The notes under the pieces: generated by a model | Seen by the model: the letters and a program-made list of their open reading frames with translations, nothing else | Database searches by the model: none | Told to the model about the DNA's origin: nothing | Origin: Gammaproteobacteria bacterium UBA2679 | GTDB taxonomy: Bacteria; Pseudomonadota; Gammaproteobacteria; Pseudomonadales; Oleiphilaceae | Assembly: GCA_002354735.1 (NCBI GenBank) | Contig: DEMD01000003.1 | Location: 375,511 to 439,510, forward strand | Length of the DNA stretch: 64,000 bases | Direction: 5' to 3' | Translations under genes and position numbers: made by a program | Shown here: positions 15,720 through 24,069 of the stretch, in pieces | How positions within the stretch are numbered: position 1 is the first letter of the stretch | Layout of the letters: the number at the start of each line of letters is the position of its first letter

Positions 15720-17707
15720 TCCGATTGGTGGTACCCGGCTCCATCGACCAGCTGACTGGCGGCTATCGCTATGATGCTGCGTTGTTGAAAGCGCTGCAAT
15801 GGAGCGGTGTCGATGCCGAAGCGATCGAGATACTGAACCTGGACGACCCGGCAGAACTCGGCTTGCTCATGACCGACTTGCAGTCGACGAGCCCCGGTCC
15901 CTGTCATCTCATCGTGGATGGGCTGGCGCTGGCGCGCTTGCATGACCTTGACCCGGCACTCTTGCCTCGATTTTCACGAGCAGCGGCGCAGGTCCACTCG
16001 CTTAGCGCCCTGGTTCATCATCCTCTTGGCGACGAAACCGGCCTTGAGGATGAAGAACGGCAACATTTGCATGCGCTCGAAGCCGAAGCCTTGCGTCATG
16101 TCGACCTGATCATGACGACCAGTCGCCACACCTCAGAACGGGTGAACGCATTGTTCTCGCCGCAGCAAACAGTTGTGGTGGTTGAACCCGGCGTGGATCG
16201 CCCGCCGACGCTGCCGAAGAAGGAGCACGGAGTCGGTTCGCAATCGCTGAAGCTGCTCTGTGTCGCCAGCCTCATTCCGAGAAAGGGGCAGGATATTCTG
16301 ATCCAAGCACTGCACCGGCTGCCCACGCTCGATGTTCACTGTACGCTGGTCGGCTTGCTGGATCGCGATCCAGATTATGTCAGGAAGATCCAAGGGCTCA
16401 TCGAGGAGCTTCGCCTGCAGAATCACGTTACGCTGACCGGCCCGCTTGTCGATGAGGCACTGGAGCAACACTGGCAGGCTGCAGATGTCCTGGTGCTGCC
16501 ATCCTGGTACGAAGGCTATGGTATGGTGCTTGATGAGGCGGCAGTCAGAGGGGTGCCGGTTCTGGTCAGTACTGGTGGCGCGCTTGCTGCGACCTTCCGC
16601 GAAGGCACAGGCCTTCAGGTACCGCCTGGCGATATCGGCGCCCTGGCAACAGCCATAGAGCGCTTTGCGCGCGATTCGGCCTTCCTTGCAAGCTGTCGAA
16701 CCACTGCGCTGGCCATCAGTTATCAGCAGCGGAGCTGGGAAGAGGCCGCTGCCGAACTCTGCCTCGCGCTGGAGATACTGATCCCGCGAAATCGACGACT
16801 GGATCTGTTTGACTCAGAGTGGCTGGCATTACGGGAGCCTTTTGATCATAAGGCACGTGCGGGCAACCAGGCGGAACAAGCACTGAAGCGCTGGGCGCAA
16901 GGCCTGCATGATGCGGACAGGCCACTCACTGTCGTGGATCTCGGCGCAGGACTCGGGTCCAATCTGCGACATCTCGATGCGTGTCTCGCTGCCGAATCAG
17001 GCGGAAGCCTCATTTCAGCACGTGTTGCTATCGATCATGATCCGGCCAAACTCAAGGCGCTCGATCAGCTGCCTCACACCACGGTACAAGCGGTGGATCT
17101 GCGCGATACCGAGATGTTCAAAGCGACCATTGCAGCCATCATCAACTCTGAAGCTGCTACCTTGCTGACTGGTTCTGCACTGCTAGACCTCGTGTCCGAA
17201 TCATGGATTTCGGCCCTCCTAGGCGTCGCAGGCCAGCATCGCGCGGCCCTGTTCTTCACCTTGAGCGTTGATGGCAGCAGCACCTTCAGTCCACCAGACG
17301 AGCACGATGATGTCGTTCAACGCCTGTTCAACGCTCACCAGCAGCAGGCTGATACGCCGGGGCCTGAGGCTGCCCACTTGCTGGCAGCCCTTGCACGGTC
17401 GCACCACTTCGAGGTAATTGTCGACGCCAGTGACTGGCATCTGGACAGCGCAGCGGGCGCCACAGACCGGCAGCTCTTGAGCAAACTCCTGACTGGCTGG
17501 CGTGAAGCAGTAAGAGAGCAGCTTGCCCACGAACATTTCACTCATCCAGACGGACGCAAGGCGCGAACAGGATTGCAGCTGCTTCAACTCGATGCCTGGT
17601 GTCAGCGGCGCATGGCGCAGATCCGGAGCGGAACGCTACACCTTCGGCTGGGTCATTGTGATGTTCTGGCCATACCGGGCCAGCCGCCTGATCTGTCCAC
17701 ATACTGA
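15716..17707 (+). CDS. GT4 glycosyltransferase fused to a SAM-methyltransferase-like domain
   Basis: Bifunctional-looking protein of 663 residues. Residues ~1-355 form a GT-B glycosyltransferase of the GT4 type: [16 protein letters not shown] begins the nucleotide-sugar domain, and the EX7E motif is Glu266...Glu274 (EGYGMVLDE). Residues ~375-655 resemble a class I methyltransferase: motif [12 protein letters not shown] (~407-417), an acidic residue in AIDHD at motif II, and a late beta-rich end. The start is TTG at 15716, overlapping the previous TGA (TTGA) with GGGAG just upstream, so translation is coupled. The stop overlaps the next ATG (TGATG). It probably glycosylates and methylates the product of the upstream enzymes; sugar and acceptor are unknown. 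Confidence 0.82.
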   Translation: MIRLVVPGSIDQLTGGYRYDAALLKALQWSGVDAEAIEILNLDDPAELGLLMTDLQSTSPGPCHLIVDGLALARLHDLDPALLPRFSRAAAQVHSLSALVHHPLGDETGLEDEERQHLHALEAEALRHVDLIMTTSRHTSERVNALFSPQQTVVVVEPGVDRPPTLPKKEHGVGSQSLKLLCVASLIPRKGQDILIQALHRLPTLDVHCTLVGLLDRDPDYVRKIQGLIEELRLQNHVTLTGPLVDEALEQHWQAADVLVLPSWYEGYGMVLDEAAVRGVPVLVSTGGALAATFREGTGLQVPPGDIGALATAIERFARDSAFLASCRTTALAISYQQRSWEEAAAELCLALEILIPRNRRLDLFDSEWLALREPFDHKARAGNQAEQALKRWAQGLHDADRPLTVVDLGAGLGSNLRHLDACLAAESGGSLISARVAIDHDPAKLKALDQLPHTTVQAVDLRDTEMFKATIAAIINSEAATLLTGSALLDLVSESWISALLGVAGQHRAALFFTLSVDGSSTFSPPDEHDDVVQRLFNAHQQQADTPGPEAAHLLAALARSHHFEVIVDASDWHLDSAAGATDRQLLSKLLTGWREAVREQLAHEHFTHPDGRKARTGLQLLQLDAWCQRRMAQIRSGTLHLRLGHCDVLAIPGQPPDLSTY

Positions 17708-18681
17708 TGCTGGCACTGCTAACCGGGCCGGTGGTCAGACTGGTAATCTCGGCGAGCCTGCTGATCGGGGTGCTTGCTCTCGCTGATCTTGAGGCCGTGT
17801 GGCAGCAGTTTCTCTCGGTGCACAATGATGCAGACGACTCAGTCAGCCTTGGCTGGATCATACTCGCCCTCGCTGCGAGCCTCCCGCAGTACCTTTTGTC
17901 CGCCAGGCGCTGGCAAGTCACTGCCTTTCAGCTCGGACTCGAGCTCTCTTACGCCAAGGCGGTAAGCGCCTATTACAAGGCGACCTTCTTCAATCAGGTT
18001 CTTCCAGGCGGTGTACTCGGAGATGTTTCCCGAGCACTCGAGCATGGCAGACAAGGCACGATGGCGCAGCGCTTTACGGCCTGGCGCGCAGTGGCCATAG
18101 AACGTCTCGCCGGACAGCTCGTCCTCGTCCTGGCGGTTGTGCTGACGCTGCCTTTCGTCAGCAGCGTGGCGGGGACACCAGAGGCTTCGATCACCAGCCT
18201 ATCCAACTGGAGTACGACACTTACCGTCGGCGCACTAACGCTCCCGTTAGCGGCTTACATGATCTGCCGAAACATGGCGTTCGTTTCACGGCTTCGGGTC
18301 GGTTTACATGCCTTTGCAGTCGACATTGCGAGAGCCTGGCTAGTGCCGGCCTTACTTGCCCGGCAGCTCTTGTTATCACTGGGCGTACTCGCGAGCTATG
18401 TAATGAGTTATTTCGCCCTGGCTCATGCCTTCGGCTTCAGTGGCGATCTGTGGTGGTTGTGCAGCGTTATCCTGCTGGTACTGCTGTCGATGTCCCTGCC
18501 CTTAAGTGTGGCAGGCTGGGGCGTAAGGGAAATGAGCGCTGCTGGTTTGTGGTTGGCCGGTGGACAGGATGCAGCGGCAGGCCTCGCAATTGCGGTCGCC
18601 TACGGGCTGCTAAACCTGGCGTGCAGCCTGCCTGGGCTCTGGTTCATGCTTCGAGAACGCAGCTCCGTCAGTGCCGGCTGA
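17707..18681 (+). CDS. Flippase-like / lysylphosphatidylglycerol synthase TM-region family membrane protein
   Basis: Polytopic membrane protein of 324 residues with about eight hydrophobic helices and the family segments SARRWQ, KATFFNQVLPGGVLGDVSRA and ERLAGQLVLV, which mark the UPF0104/LPG_synthase_TM group. Members are membrane parts of lipid synthases or transporters; there is no MprF catalytic domain here. The ATG overlaps the upstream TGA by one base, so it is translationally coupled to the glycosyltransferase. Coupling to a glycosyltransferase suggests moving or anchoring a glycosylated product at the membrane (inference). Its last 14 bases overlap the convergent RibD-type gene. Confidence 0.82.
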   Translation: MLALLTGPVVRLVISASLLIGVLALADLEAVWQQFLSVHNDADDSVSLGWIILALAASLPQYLLSARRWQVTAFQLGLELSYAKAVSAYYKATFFNQVLPGGVLGDVSRALEHGRQGTMAQRFTAWRAVAIERLAGQLVLVLAVVLTLPFVSSVAGTPEASITSLSNWSTTLTVGALTLPLAAYMICRNMAFVSRLRVGLHAFAVDIARAWLVPALLARQLLLSLGVLASYVMSYFALAHAFGFSGDLWWLCSVILLVLLSMSLPLSVAGWGVREMSAAGLWLAGGQDAAAGLAIAVAYGLLNLACSLPGLWFMLRERSSVSAG

Positions 18682-19567
18682 ATTCAAGATCGAAGAGCGT
18701 ATCCTGATCCAGGCTGAAGCGGCGAGTCCGCGCGCGCACGGCAGCATCGATTGAACTGATTTCACTCAGCATGAAAGATGACTTGCCTGAGCCCAGAATC
18801 ATGGGGGCAACAGTGACGTGAATGCGATCGAGCACTCCAGCCTCCAGAAACCGGGATACTGTAGTTCCGCCGCCCTCTATGAGAACCCGCTTGAGCCCAA
18901 GTGCCTGCAACGTCGCGAGCACGCCGCGGACACCGCAGCCGGAGGCGGTGTCGGCAAGGTCGGGCACCGCATTGCCGGAGCAGGAGCTGGCGGCATCAAT
19001 GCACAGCTGCAGTGTTCTGGCGCAACCGTCCCTGAATAGACGTTGTACCCCGGGCACACGACCATTCGGATCGATCACGACCCTCACCGGACTCGGCCCC
19101 TCCACGTGTCGTACCGTGAGCAGAGGATCATCAGCAATGGCGGTGCCGGCACCAATCACCACCGCGTCCATTAGCGCTCTCAGCCGATGTAGATGAATCA
19201 GCCCGGCCGGTCCGTTTATCAGTTCGTTACGACCATCAACTGTGGCAATTCGGCCGTCAAGTGTCTGACCCATCTGGGCAATCACCAGCGGCGCGTCGCC
19301 TGCCCGGCTCACGAGCGGCAGGTAGATATCGAAAAGCTGACGAGCCTCAGCAGTGACTTTGGCGTAACTTTGCCAGCCACCGTCCTCAGCCAGCGTGAGC
19401 GCCTCGATTTCGCGGCCGCGGCGAATATCCAGGATCATCTTCCAGGCGGTGGAGGCGTTTATACTCCCCTGCCAATGTGCGCGCAGGGTGGGCGTGGGAC
19501 TGAGTTCCATAATGGCGTCTCTACATCTCGGGTCGACAGGCAAGCTGATTGATACGTCGTCTGCCAT
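18668..19567 (-). CDS. RibD C-terminal-type (DHFR-like) reductase
   Basis: From the ATG at 19567 this gives 299 residues; a longer frame to 19732 would overlap urtE heavily and is unlikely. The C-terminal ~200 residues are a RibD_C domain: MGQTLDGRIAT, a DAVVIGAGTAIADDP block, PVRVVIDP, VLIEGGGT and APMILGSG. Such domains reduce ribosylamino-pyrimidines or pterins with NADPH. The first ~100 residues match no family I recognise, and the RibD deaminase domain is absent. It lies 34 bases behind urtE, but its likely partners are the convergent PTPS-like and glycosyltransferase genes, whose last gene it overlaps by 14 bases. A TATAAT box at the urtE stop could give it its own promoter. Confidence 0.82.
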   Translation of the reverse strand: MADDVSISLPVDPRCRDAIMELSPTPTLRAHWQGSINASTAWKMILDIRRGREIEALTLAEDGGWQSYAKVTAEARQLFDIYLPLVSRAGDAPLVIAQMGQTLDGRIATVDGRNELINGPAGLIHLHRLRALMDAVVIGAGTAIADDPLLTVRHVEGPSPVRVVIDPNGRVPGVQRLFRDGCARTLQLCIDAASSCSGNAVPDLADTASGCGVRGVLATLQALGLKRVLIEGGGTTVSRFLEAGVLDRIHVTVAPMILGSGKSSFMLSEISSIDAAVRARTRRFSLDQDTLFDLEFSRH

Positions 19568-19600
19568 CGCTCGATTCACCGCGCGATAAACATGGCCCCT

Positions 19601-19606
19601 ATTATA
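19601..19606 (-). promoter_or_regulatory. Consensus -10 box TATAAT before the RibD-type reductase
   Basis: On the minus strand TATAAT overlaps the TAA stop of urtE and lies about 34 bases before the ATG at 19567. The sequence 17 bases upstream (CATTAT) is a poor -35, and there is no TGn extension, so support is modest. If used, it would separate this gene from the urt operon. Confidence 0.3.
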
Positions 19607-20333
19607 CTGTGAGGTAGCGCTGGATAATGGCATCCGACAGGTCAGGCATCCTACCCTCGCTGACTTTCCGGCCTCTGTCCAGAATGACGTAGCGATCCGC
19701 CACCTTCCTGGCGAAAGGCAGCTTCTGCTCAACGATGATGACCGTCAGTCCGAACTCCTGGTTCAGCCGTCGAATGATCGTGGCGATATCGGCCACCAGA
19801 TTCGGCTGTATACCCTCCGTCGGTTCATCAAGAATCAACAGCTTCGGATCGATAACCAGCGCACGGCCGATGGCAAGCTGCTGTTGCTGGCCACCGGAAA
19901 GATCGCCGCCGCGCCGCCCGAGCATCTGCTTCAGCACCGGGAACAGTTCATAGATGAAGCCGGGGATACTGCGTGCACGGTCCTTTCTGGCGGAGAGGCC
20001 GATCTGCAGGTTCTCTTCCACGCTCAAGAGCGGGAAAATCTGGCGTCCCTGCGGAACGAGCCCTATTCCGGCCGGCGCACGGTACTCGATGGACTTACGG
20101 GAAATATCCTCTCCGGCAAATCGGATGCTGCCACTGTCGAGGCTCCGCATTCCCATGATGGTTTCCATCAGTGTCGTCTTGCCGACGCCGTTGCGCCCCA
20201 TGACGACAGTGCACTGGCCTTCCGGCACATCAAGGTCGATATCCCACAGCGTGTGACTCTGCCCATAACTTTGGTTTACATCACGGAGTTCGAGCAGGTT
20301 ACTTACTGTCGGTAATTCCGCTTCAGGCGCCAA
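19602..20333 (-). CDS. urtE: Urea ABC transporter ATP-binding subunit UrtE
   Basis: ABC ATPase of 243 residues (LivF type) with Walker A GRNGVGKTT, signature LSGGQQQQLAIGRAL and Walker B LLILDEPTEG; RQIFPLLSVEENLQIGL and GFIYELFPVLK are typical of UrtE. It works with UrtD to energise urea or short-chain amide uptake. The start is TTG at 20333, inside the end of urtD, supported by GGGAGGTG six bases upstream; no ATG gives a full N-terminus. It is the last gene of the urt operon. No urease genes are present within the window. Confidence 0.93.
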   Translation of the reverse strand: MAPEAELPTVSNLLELRDVNQSYGQSHTLWDIDLDVPEGQCTVVMGRNGVGKTTLMETIMGMRSLDSGSIRFAGEDISRKSIEYRAPAGIGLVPQGRQIFPLLSVEENLQIGLSARKDRARSIPGFIYELFPVLKQMLGRRGGDLSGGQQQQLAIGRALVIDPKLLILDEPTEGIQPNLVADIATIIRRLNQEFGLTVIIVEQKLPFARKVADRYVILDRGRKVSEGRMPDLSDAIIQRYLTV

Positions 20334-21144
20334 GATACACCTCCCTTACTTTTGCATCCGATTGCACCTGATCCATACTGCCCTCTTTCAAAATGCTGCC
20401 CTGATGCAGCACGGTAACGGTCCTGGCAATACTGCGAATGAACTCCATATCGTGCTCGACCACCACCACGGTATGTCGGCCAGCGAGACGGTTCAGCAAC
20501 TCCGCCGTCTTGTCCATTTCCTGATGCGTCATGCCAGCGACCGGCTCGTCTACCAATAGCATCTTCGGGTTCTGCATCAACAGCATGCCAATTTCCAGCC
20601 ACTGCTTCTGACCATGGGAAAGCGTTCCCGCGAGTGCGAGTTGCAGGTCAGACAGCCCAATCAGGTTGATGACTTCGTCCAGCCGGGCCAGTTGCTCCGC
20701 ACCGAGTCGACGGTTGAACAGTTTGGGAATGCTCCGCTGTCCGCCGAGGGCGAGCCACAGGTTCTCAAATACGGTAAGTGCCTCGAATACAGTTGGCTTC
20801 TGGAACTTGCGACCGATACCGGCGTTGGCAATTTCCGGCTCTTTCATGTTCAGCAGATTCATGGTCTGGCCGAACCAGACACTGCCCGAGTCGGGTTTGG
20901 TCTTACCCGTGATGATATCCATCATCGTCGTCTTGCCTGCGCCGTTCGGGCCGATGATGCAGCGGAGCTCCCCTTCCCTGATGTACAGGTTCAGATTGTT
21001 GATAGCCTTGAAGCCGTCGAAGCTGACTGAAACATCTTCCATATAGAGGATATAGCCCTTGCGGGTATCGAGGTTGCCTGCGCCCTGCGGTGCCAGGAAA
21101 TCGAACACCCGGTCACGCTGTCGTATCGAACTGATCAGGCTCAT
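20323..21144 (-). CDS. urtD: Urea ABC transporter ATP-binding subunit UrtD
   Basis: LivG-type ABC ATPase of 273 residues. Walker A is GPNGAGKTT, the signature region LSHGQKQWLEIGMLL is the UrtD form, and Walker B is LLVDEPVAGMTHQE. The N-terminus carries the extra ~30 residues before the ABC core that are usual in UrtD. The ATG overlaps the urtC stop as ATGA, with GGGAGG about 9 bases upstream, so the two are translationally coupled. The 3' end overlaps urtE by 11 bases. Confidence 0.95.
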   Translation of the reverse strand: MSLISSIRQRDRVFDFLAPQGAGNLDTRKGYILYMEDVSVSFDGFKAINNLNLYIREGELRCIIGPNGAGKTTMMDIITGKTKPDSGSVWFGQTMNLLNMKEPEIANAGIGRKFQKPTVFEALTVFENLWLALGGQRSIPKLFNRRLGAEQLARLDEVINLIGLSDLQLALAGTLSHGQKQWLEIGMLLMQNPKMLLVDEPVAGMTHQEMDKTAELLNRLAGRHTVVVVEHDMEFIRSIARTVTVLHQGSILKEGSMDQVQSDAKVREVYLGA

Positions 21145-22304
21145 GCCGTAGCCTCCCTGTGAAACTGTGCATCGGGCCCGATCGGCGGGCGCGGCTGCTT
21201 CTTCAGATGCTTGAACAGGCCGGCCATGCCCTGCGGCAGCACAATCGTCACGAACACAAACAGCCCGCCGAGTGCGAACAGCCAGACCTCCGGCATGACC
21301 CCGGTGAACCAGGTCTTGCTGAAGTTGACCAGCAAGGCACCGATGACCGCGCCGTACAGTGTCGCCCGGCCACCTATCGCGACCCAGACCACGATTTCGA
21401 TGGAGTTCAATGGCGAGAACTCGCCGGGATTGATGATGCCCACCTGCGGTACATAGAGCGCGCCTGCCACACCTGCAATCATCGCCGATAGCACGAATAC
21501 CACAAGCTGCACATGTTCGACTTTATAGCCACTGAAGCGCGTGCGATTCTCAGCATCGCGGACCGCGAGCATGACACGGCCGAAACGGGTTACCGTGATC
21601 CACTTGCACAGCAGGTAGCCTAGCGAGAGCGCTAACGCCGACGCGATGAACAAGCCGATCCGGGTGCTCTCCGACTGAAGATTGAAGCCGAGCAGGTCTT
21701 TGAAATCAGTAAGGCCATTATTGCCGCCAAAGCCCATTTCGTTACGAAAGAAGGCCAACATCAGGGCGTAGGTCAGTGCCTGCGTAATGATCGAGAGATA
21801 GACACCGGTGACCCGTGAGCGAAAGGCGAACCAGCCAAACACGAAGGCCAACGTGCCGGGCACCAGCAGAATCATCAGCGCTGCGAACCAGAACTGGTCG
21901 AAACCCTGCCAGAACCAGGGGAGTTCGCTCCAGTTCAGGAAGACCATGAAGTCGGGCAGTTCCGGATTGCCATACACGCCTCGATCACCGATCTGCCGCA
22001 TGAGATACATGCCCATGGCATAGCCGCCAAGCCCGAAAAACGCGCCGTGCCCAAGGCTGAGGATGCCGAGATAGCCCCAGACGAAGTCGACCGCCACTGC
22101 GAGCAGCGCCAGCGTCAGGTATTTGCCCAGCAGGGTGACGGTGAAGGTTGCGACGTGGAAGGGATTATCCGCAGGCAAGAGCTGGTTGGCCATGGTCACC
22201 AGTAACGTTGCCCCGAACAGCACGCCCAGGAACCAGTTGGTGCCCGTATCGAATACAGCCTTTCTGTGTGTGCCGGCAAAACTCGCCGGGTTGAGCTCAG
22301 CCAT
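21141..22304 (-). CDS. urtC: Urea ABC transporter permease UrtC
   Basis: Polytopic permease of 387 residues (LivM family), with YLGILSLGHGAFFGLGGYAM and the EAA-like TRFSGYKVEHVQ region typical of UrtC. I start it at the ATG at 22304, which has GGGAG upstream and overlaps the end of urtB by 8 bases. The frame is open to 22403 but that would add an implausible Ser/Tyr-rich leader. It forms the transmembrane channel with UrtB. Confidence 0.95.
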   Translation of the reverse strand: MAELNPASFAGTHRKAVFDTGTNWFLGVLFGATLLVTMANQLLPADNPFHVATFTVTLLGKYLTLALLAVAVDFVWGYLGILSLGHGAFFGLGGYAMGMYLMRQIGDRGVYGNPELPDFMVFLNWSELPWFWQGFDQFWFAALMILLVPGTLAFVFGWFAFRSRVTGVYLSIITQALTYALMLAFFRNEMGFGGNNGLTDFKDLLGFNLQSESTRIGLFIASALALSLGYLLCKWITVTRFGRVMLAVRDAENRTRFSGYKVEHVQLVVFVLSAMIAGVAGALYVPQVGIINPGEFSPLNSIEIVVWVAIGGRATLYGAVIGALLVNFSKTWFTGVMPEVWLFALGGLFVFVTIVLPQGMAGLFKHLKKQPRPPIGPDAQFHREATA

Positions 22305-23988
22305 CGACGGCTCTCCCTTTCTGCGGAAACAGGCCGCGCGGCCGCTTTTGTATGAACAGTATGATGAAGATGAGTACCAGTATCTTGGCGAGCACGGCGC
22401 CACTGAATGGCTCGAGGAACTTGTTGGCTACGCCAAGACTGAGTCCTGCCACGAGGGTTCCCCACAAATTGCCGACGCCACCAAACACGACCACCATGAA
22501 CGAGTCGATGATATAGCTCTGCCCTAGATTGGGCCCGACATTGGTAAGTTGGCTCAAAGCAACACCGGCAATGCCGGCAATACCCGACCCAAGCCCGAAG
22601 GTGGTGCAGTCTACCCAGGCCGAACGTACGCCCATGGCCTGTGCCATCGATCGATTCTGTGACACCGCCCTTACCCGCAGCCCCAATGAAGTCTTCTTGA
22701 GCACCAGCAGCAGCGCGAAGAACACCATTAGAGAAAAGAAGATGATGAAGAGCCTGTTGTAGGTGATCGCGAAAATGGGATTGATCTGCCAGACGCCGTG
22801 CATCCAGTCCGGCGATTCTACCGCCCTGTTGAGCGGCGAGAATATGGAGCGCACGGCCTGCTGTAATATGAGACTCACACCGAAAGTGGCCAGCAGGGTT
22901 TCCAGTGGTCGACCGTAAAGGAAGCGAATAACGCCTCGCTCGATGAGCATGCCCACCACGCCTGAAACTACAAATGCGCACGGAATGGATAGCAGCAGTG
23001 CCAGGCCTGTCTGCTGCGGCATCAGCTGCTGAATGACGAAAGTGGTATAGGCGCCAAGCATGATGAGTTCGCCATGGGCCATGTTGATTACACCCATGAC
23101 GCCGAAGGTCACCGCCAGACCAATCGCCGCCAGAACAAGCACTGACCCAAGGCTCAGCCCAAAAAACAGGTTTTCGACCTTGGCATAGAACTCGGTTTTT
23201 TCGGCCACCTTCTTGATACCGTCCCGGACCGATCGCAGCAGCAATTTTTCCTGCTCATTCAGCGCTCTCGCTTCAGACGCCTGTGCGAGCTCTTGCTGAA
23301 CGCTGCGAAACTCATTGACCACCGCAGGCTGCAAACTGTTCTGAAGACTCTGCGCAGCTTCAAGCTGATCGCCTGTCTCGCCATTCTGCAGACGGTACAG
23401 ATGCAAGGCCTGTTGCATCAGCGACTTCACTTCAGCGTTGGCTTCATCGGCAAAGGCGGTCTGAATCAACTCGATAATATCTTCATCCAGTTGATCGAAA
23501 ACCTGATTGACAGCCATCAGACGCCTGTCAACATCCTTATGCTGCAGATTGCGGGTCGCGATAAGGGTTCGTATTTGCCGACGCATCGCGTTGTTGGTCG
23601 CGACACGACGGAAATCACTTTTGCTGACGACCTCAGGTTCGGCAAGACCGGCGGAATCGTGCGCCATAACCAGCTTGCGAACCTCGACGCCGCCGGGAAC
23701 AGTATTGCCGAACACAGCAAGGCTGTTATCGTTCCGGCTGCGGTACAGGTCACTGGTGAGCAGGGCTGCGAGGAGTTCGTCAGCTACGTCGGACTCGCTA
23801 TTCTTCAACAGGGGCAAGGCCTGCCTTACATCCACCAGCTTCGATGACTGCAGCTTGACGACCGCCTGATCGAGCTTCTCATCCGCCAGCACATGAGGGC
23901 TCACGGTCAACAGCGCGAGCAGCATGATCTGTAGCAAGGCCAGGCAGTGCAGCAGACTCGACTGCTTCCCGCGCTTGTTCATATTCAT
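22297..23988 (-). CDS. urtB: Urea ABC transporter permease UrtB
   Basis: Protein of 563 residues. A signal-like hydrophobic N-terminus (to ~35) is followed by a ~240-residue periplasmic-type helical extension, as in proteobacterial UrtB. Then comes the LivH-type permease core from about residue 275, with GLAVTFGVMGVINMAHGELIML and the GGVGNLWGTLVAG segment near the end. The extension is a regular UrtB feature rather than a fusion artefact. It lies downstream of urtA, separated by an 81-base gap that holds an intrinsic terminator, so its expression is probably lower than that of urtA. Confidence 0.95.
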   Translation of the reverse strand: MNMNKRGKQSSLLHCLALLQIMLLALLTVSPHVLADEKLDQAVVKLQSSKLVDVRQALPLLKNSESDVADELLAALLTSDLYRSRNDNSLAVFGNTVPGGVEVRKLVMAHDSAGLAEPEVVSKSDFRRVATNNAMRRQIRTLIATRNLQHKDVDRRLMAVNQVFDQLDEDIIELIQTAFADEANAEVKSLMQQALHLYRLQNGETGDQLEAAQSLQNSLQPAVVNEFRSVQQELAQASEARALNEQEKLLLRSVRDGIKKVAEKTEFYAKVENLFFGLSLGSVLVLAAIGLAVTFGVMGVINMAHGELIMLGAYTTFVIQQLMPQQTGLALLLSIPCAFVVSGVVGMLIERGVIRFLYGRPLETLLATFGVSLILQQAVRSIFSPLNRAVESPDWMHGVWQINPIFAITYNRLFIIFFSLMVFFALLLVLKKTSLGLRVRAVSQNRSMAQAMGVRSAWVDCTTFGLGSGIAGIAGVALSQLTNVGPNLGQSYIIDSFMVVVFGGVGNLWGTLVAGLSLGVANKFLEPFSGAVLAKILVLIFIILFIQKRPRGLFPQKGRAVDG

Positions 23989-24012
23989 ATGGGACCTTTA
24001 ATTGTCATAGAC

Positions 24013-24050
24013 AAAAAAAATCACCCGGATTTGAGCGCCCGGATGATTTT
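24013..24050 (-). terminator. Intrinsic terminator between urtA and urtB
   Basis: Read on the minus strand, AAATCATCCGG and CCGGGTGATTT form an 11-bp stem with one G-U pair around a 10-base loop, directly followed by a run of T residues. This is a textbook Rho-independent terminator placed just after the urtA stop. It would let most transcripts end after the abundant binding protein while some continue into urtBCDE. Confidence 0.85.
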
Positions 24051-24069
24051 CAGTTGGCGCAGTCAGTGA

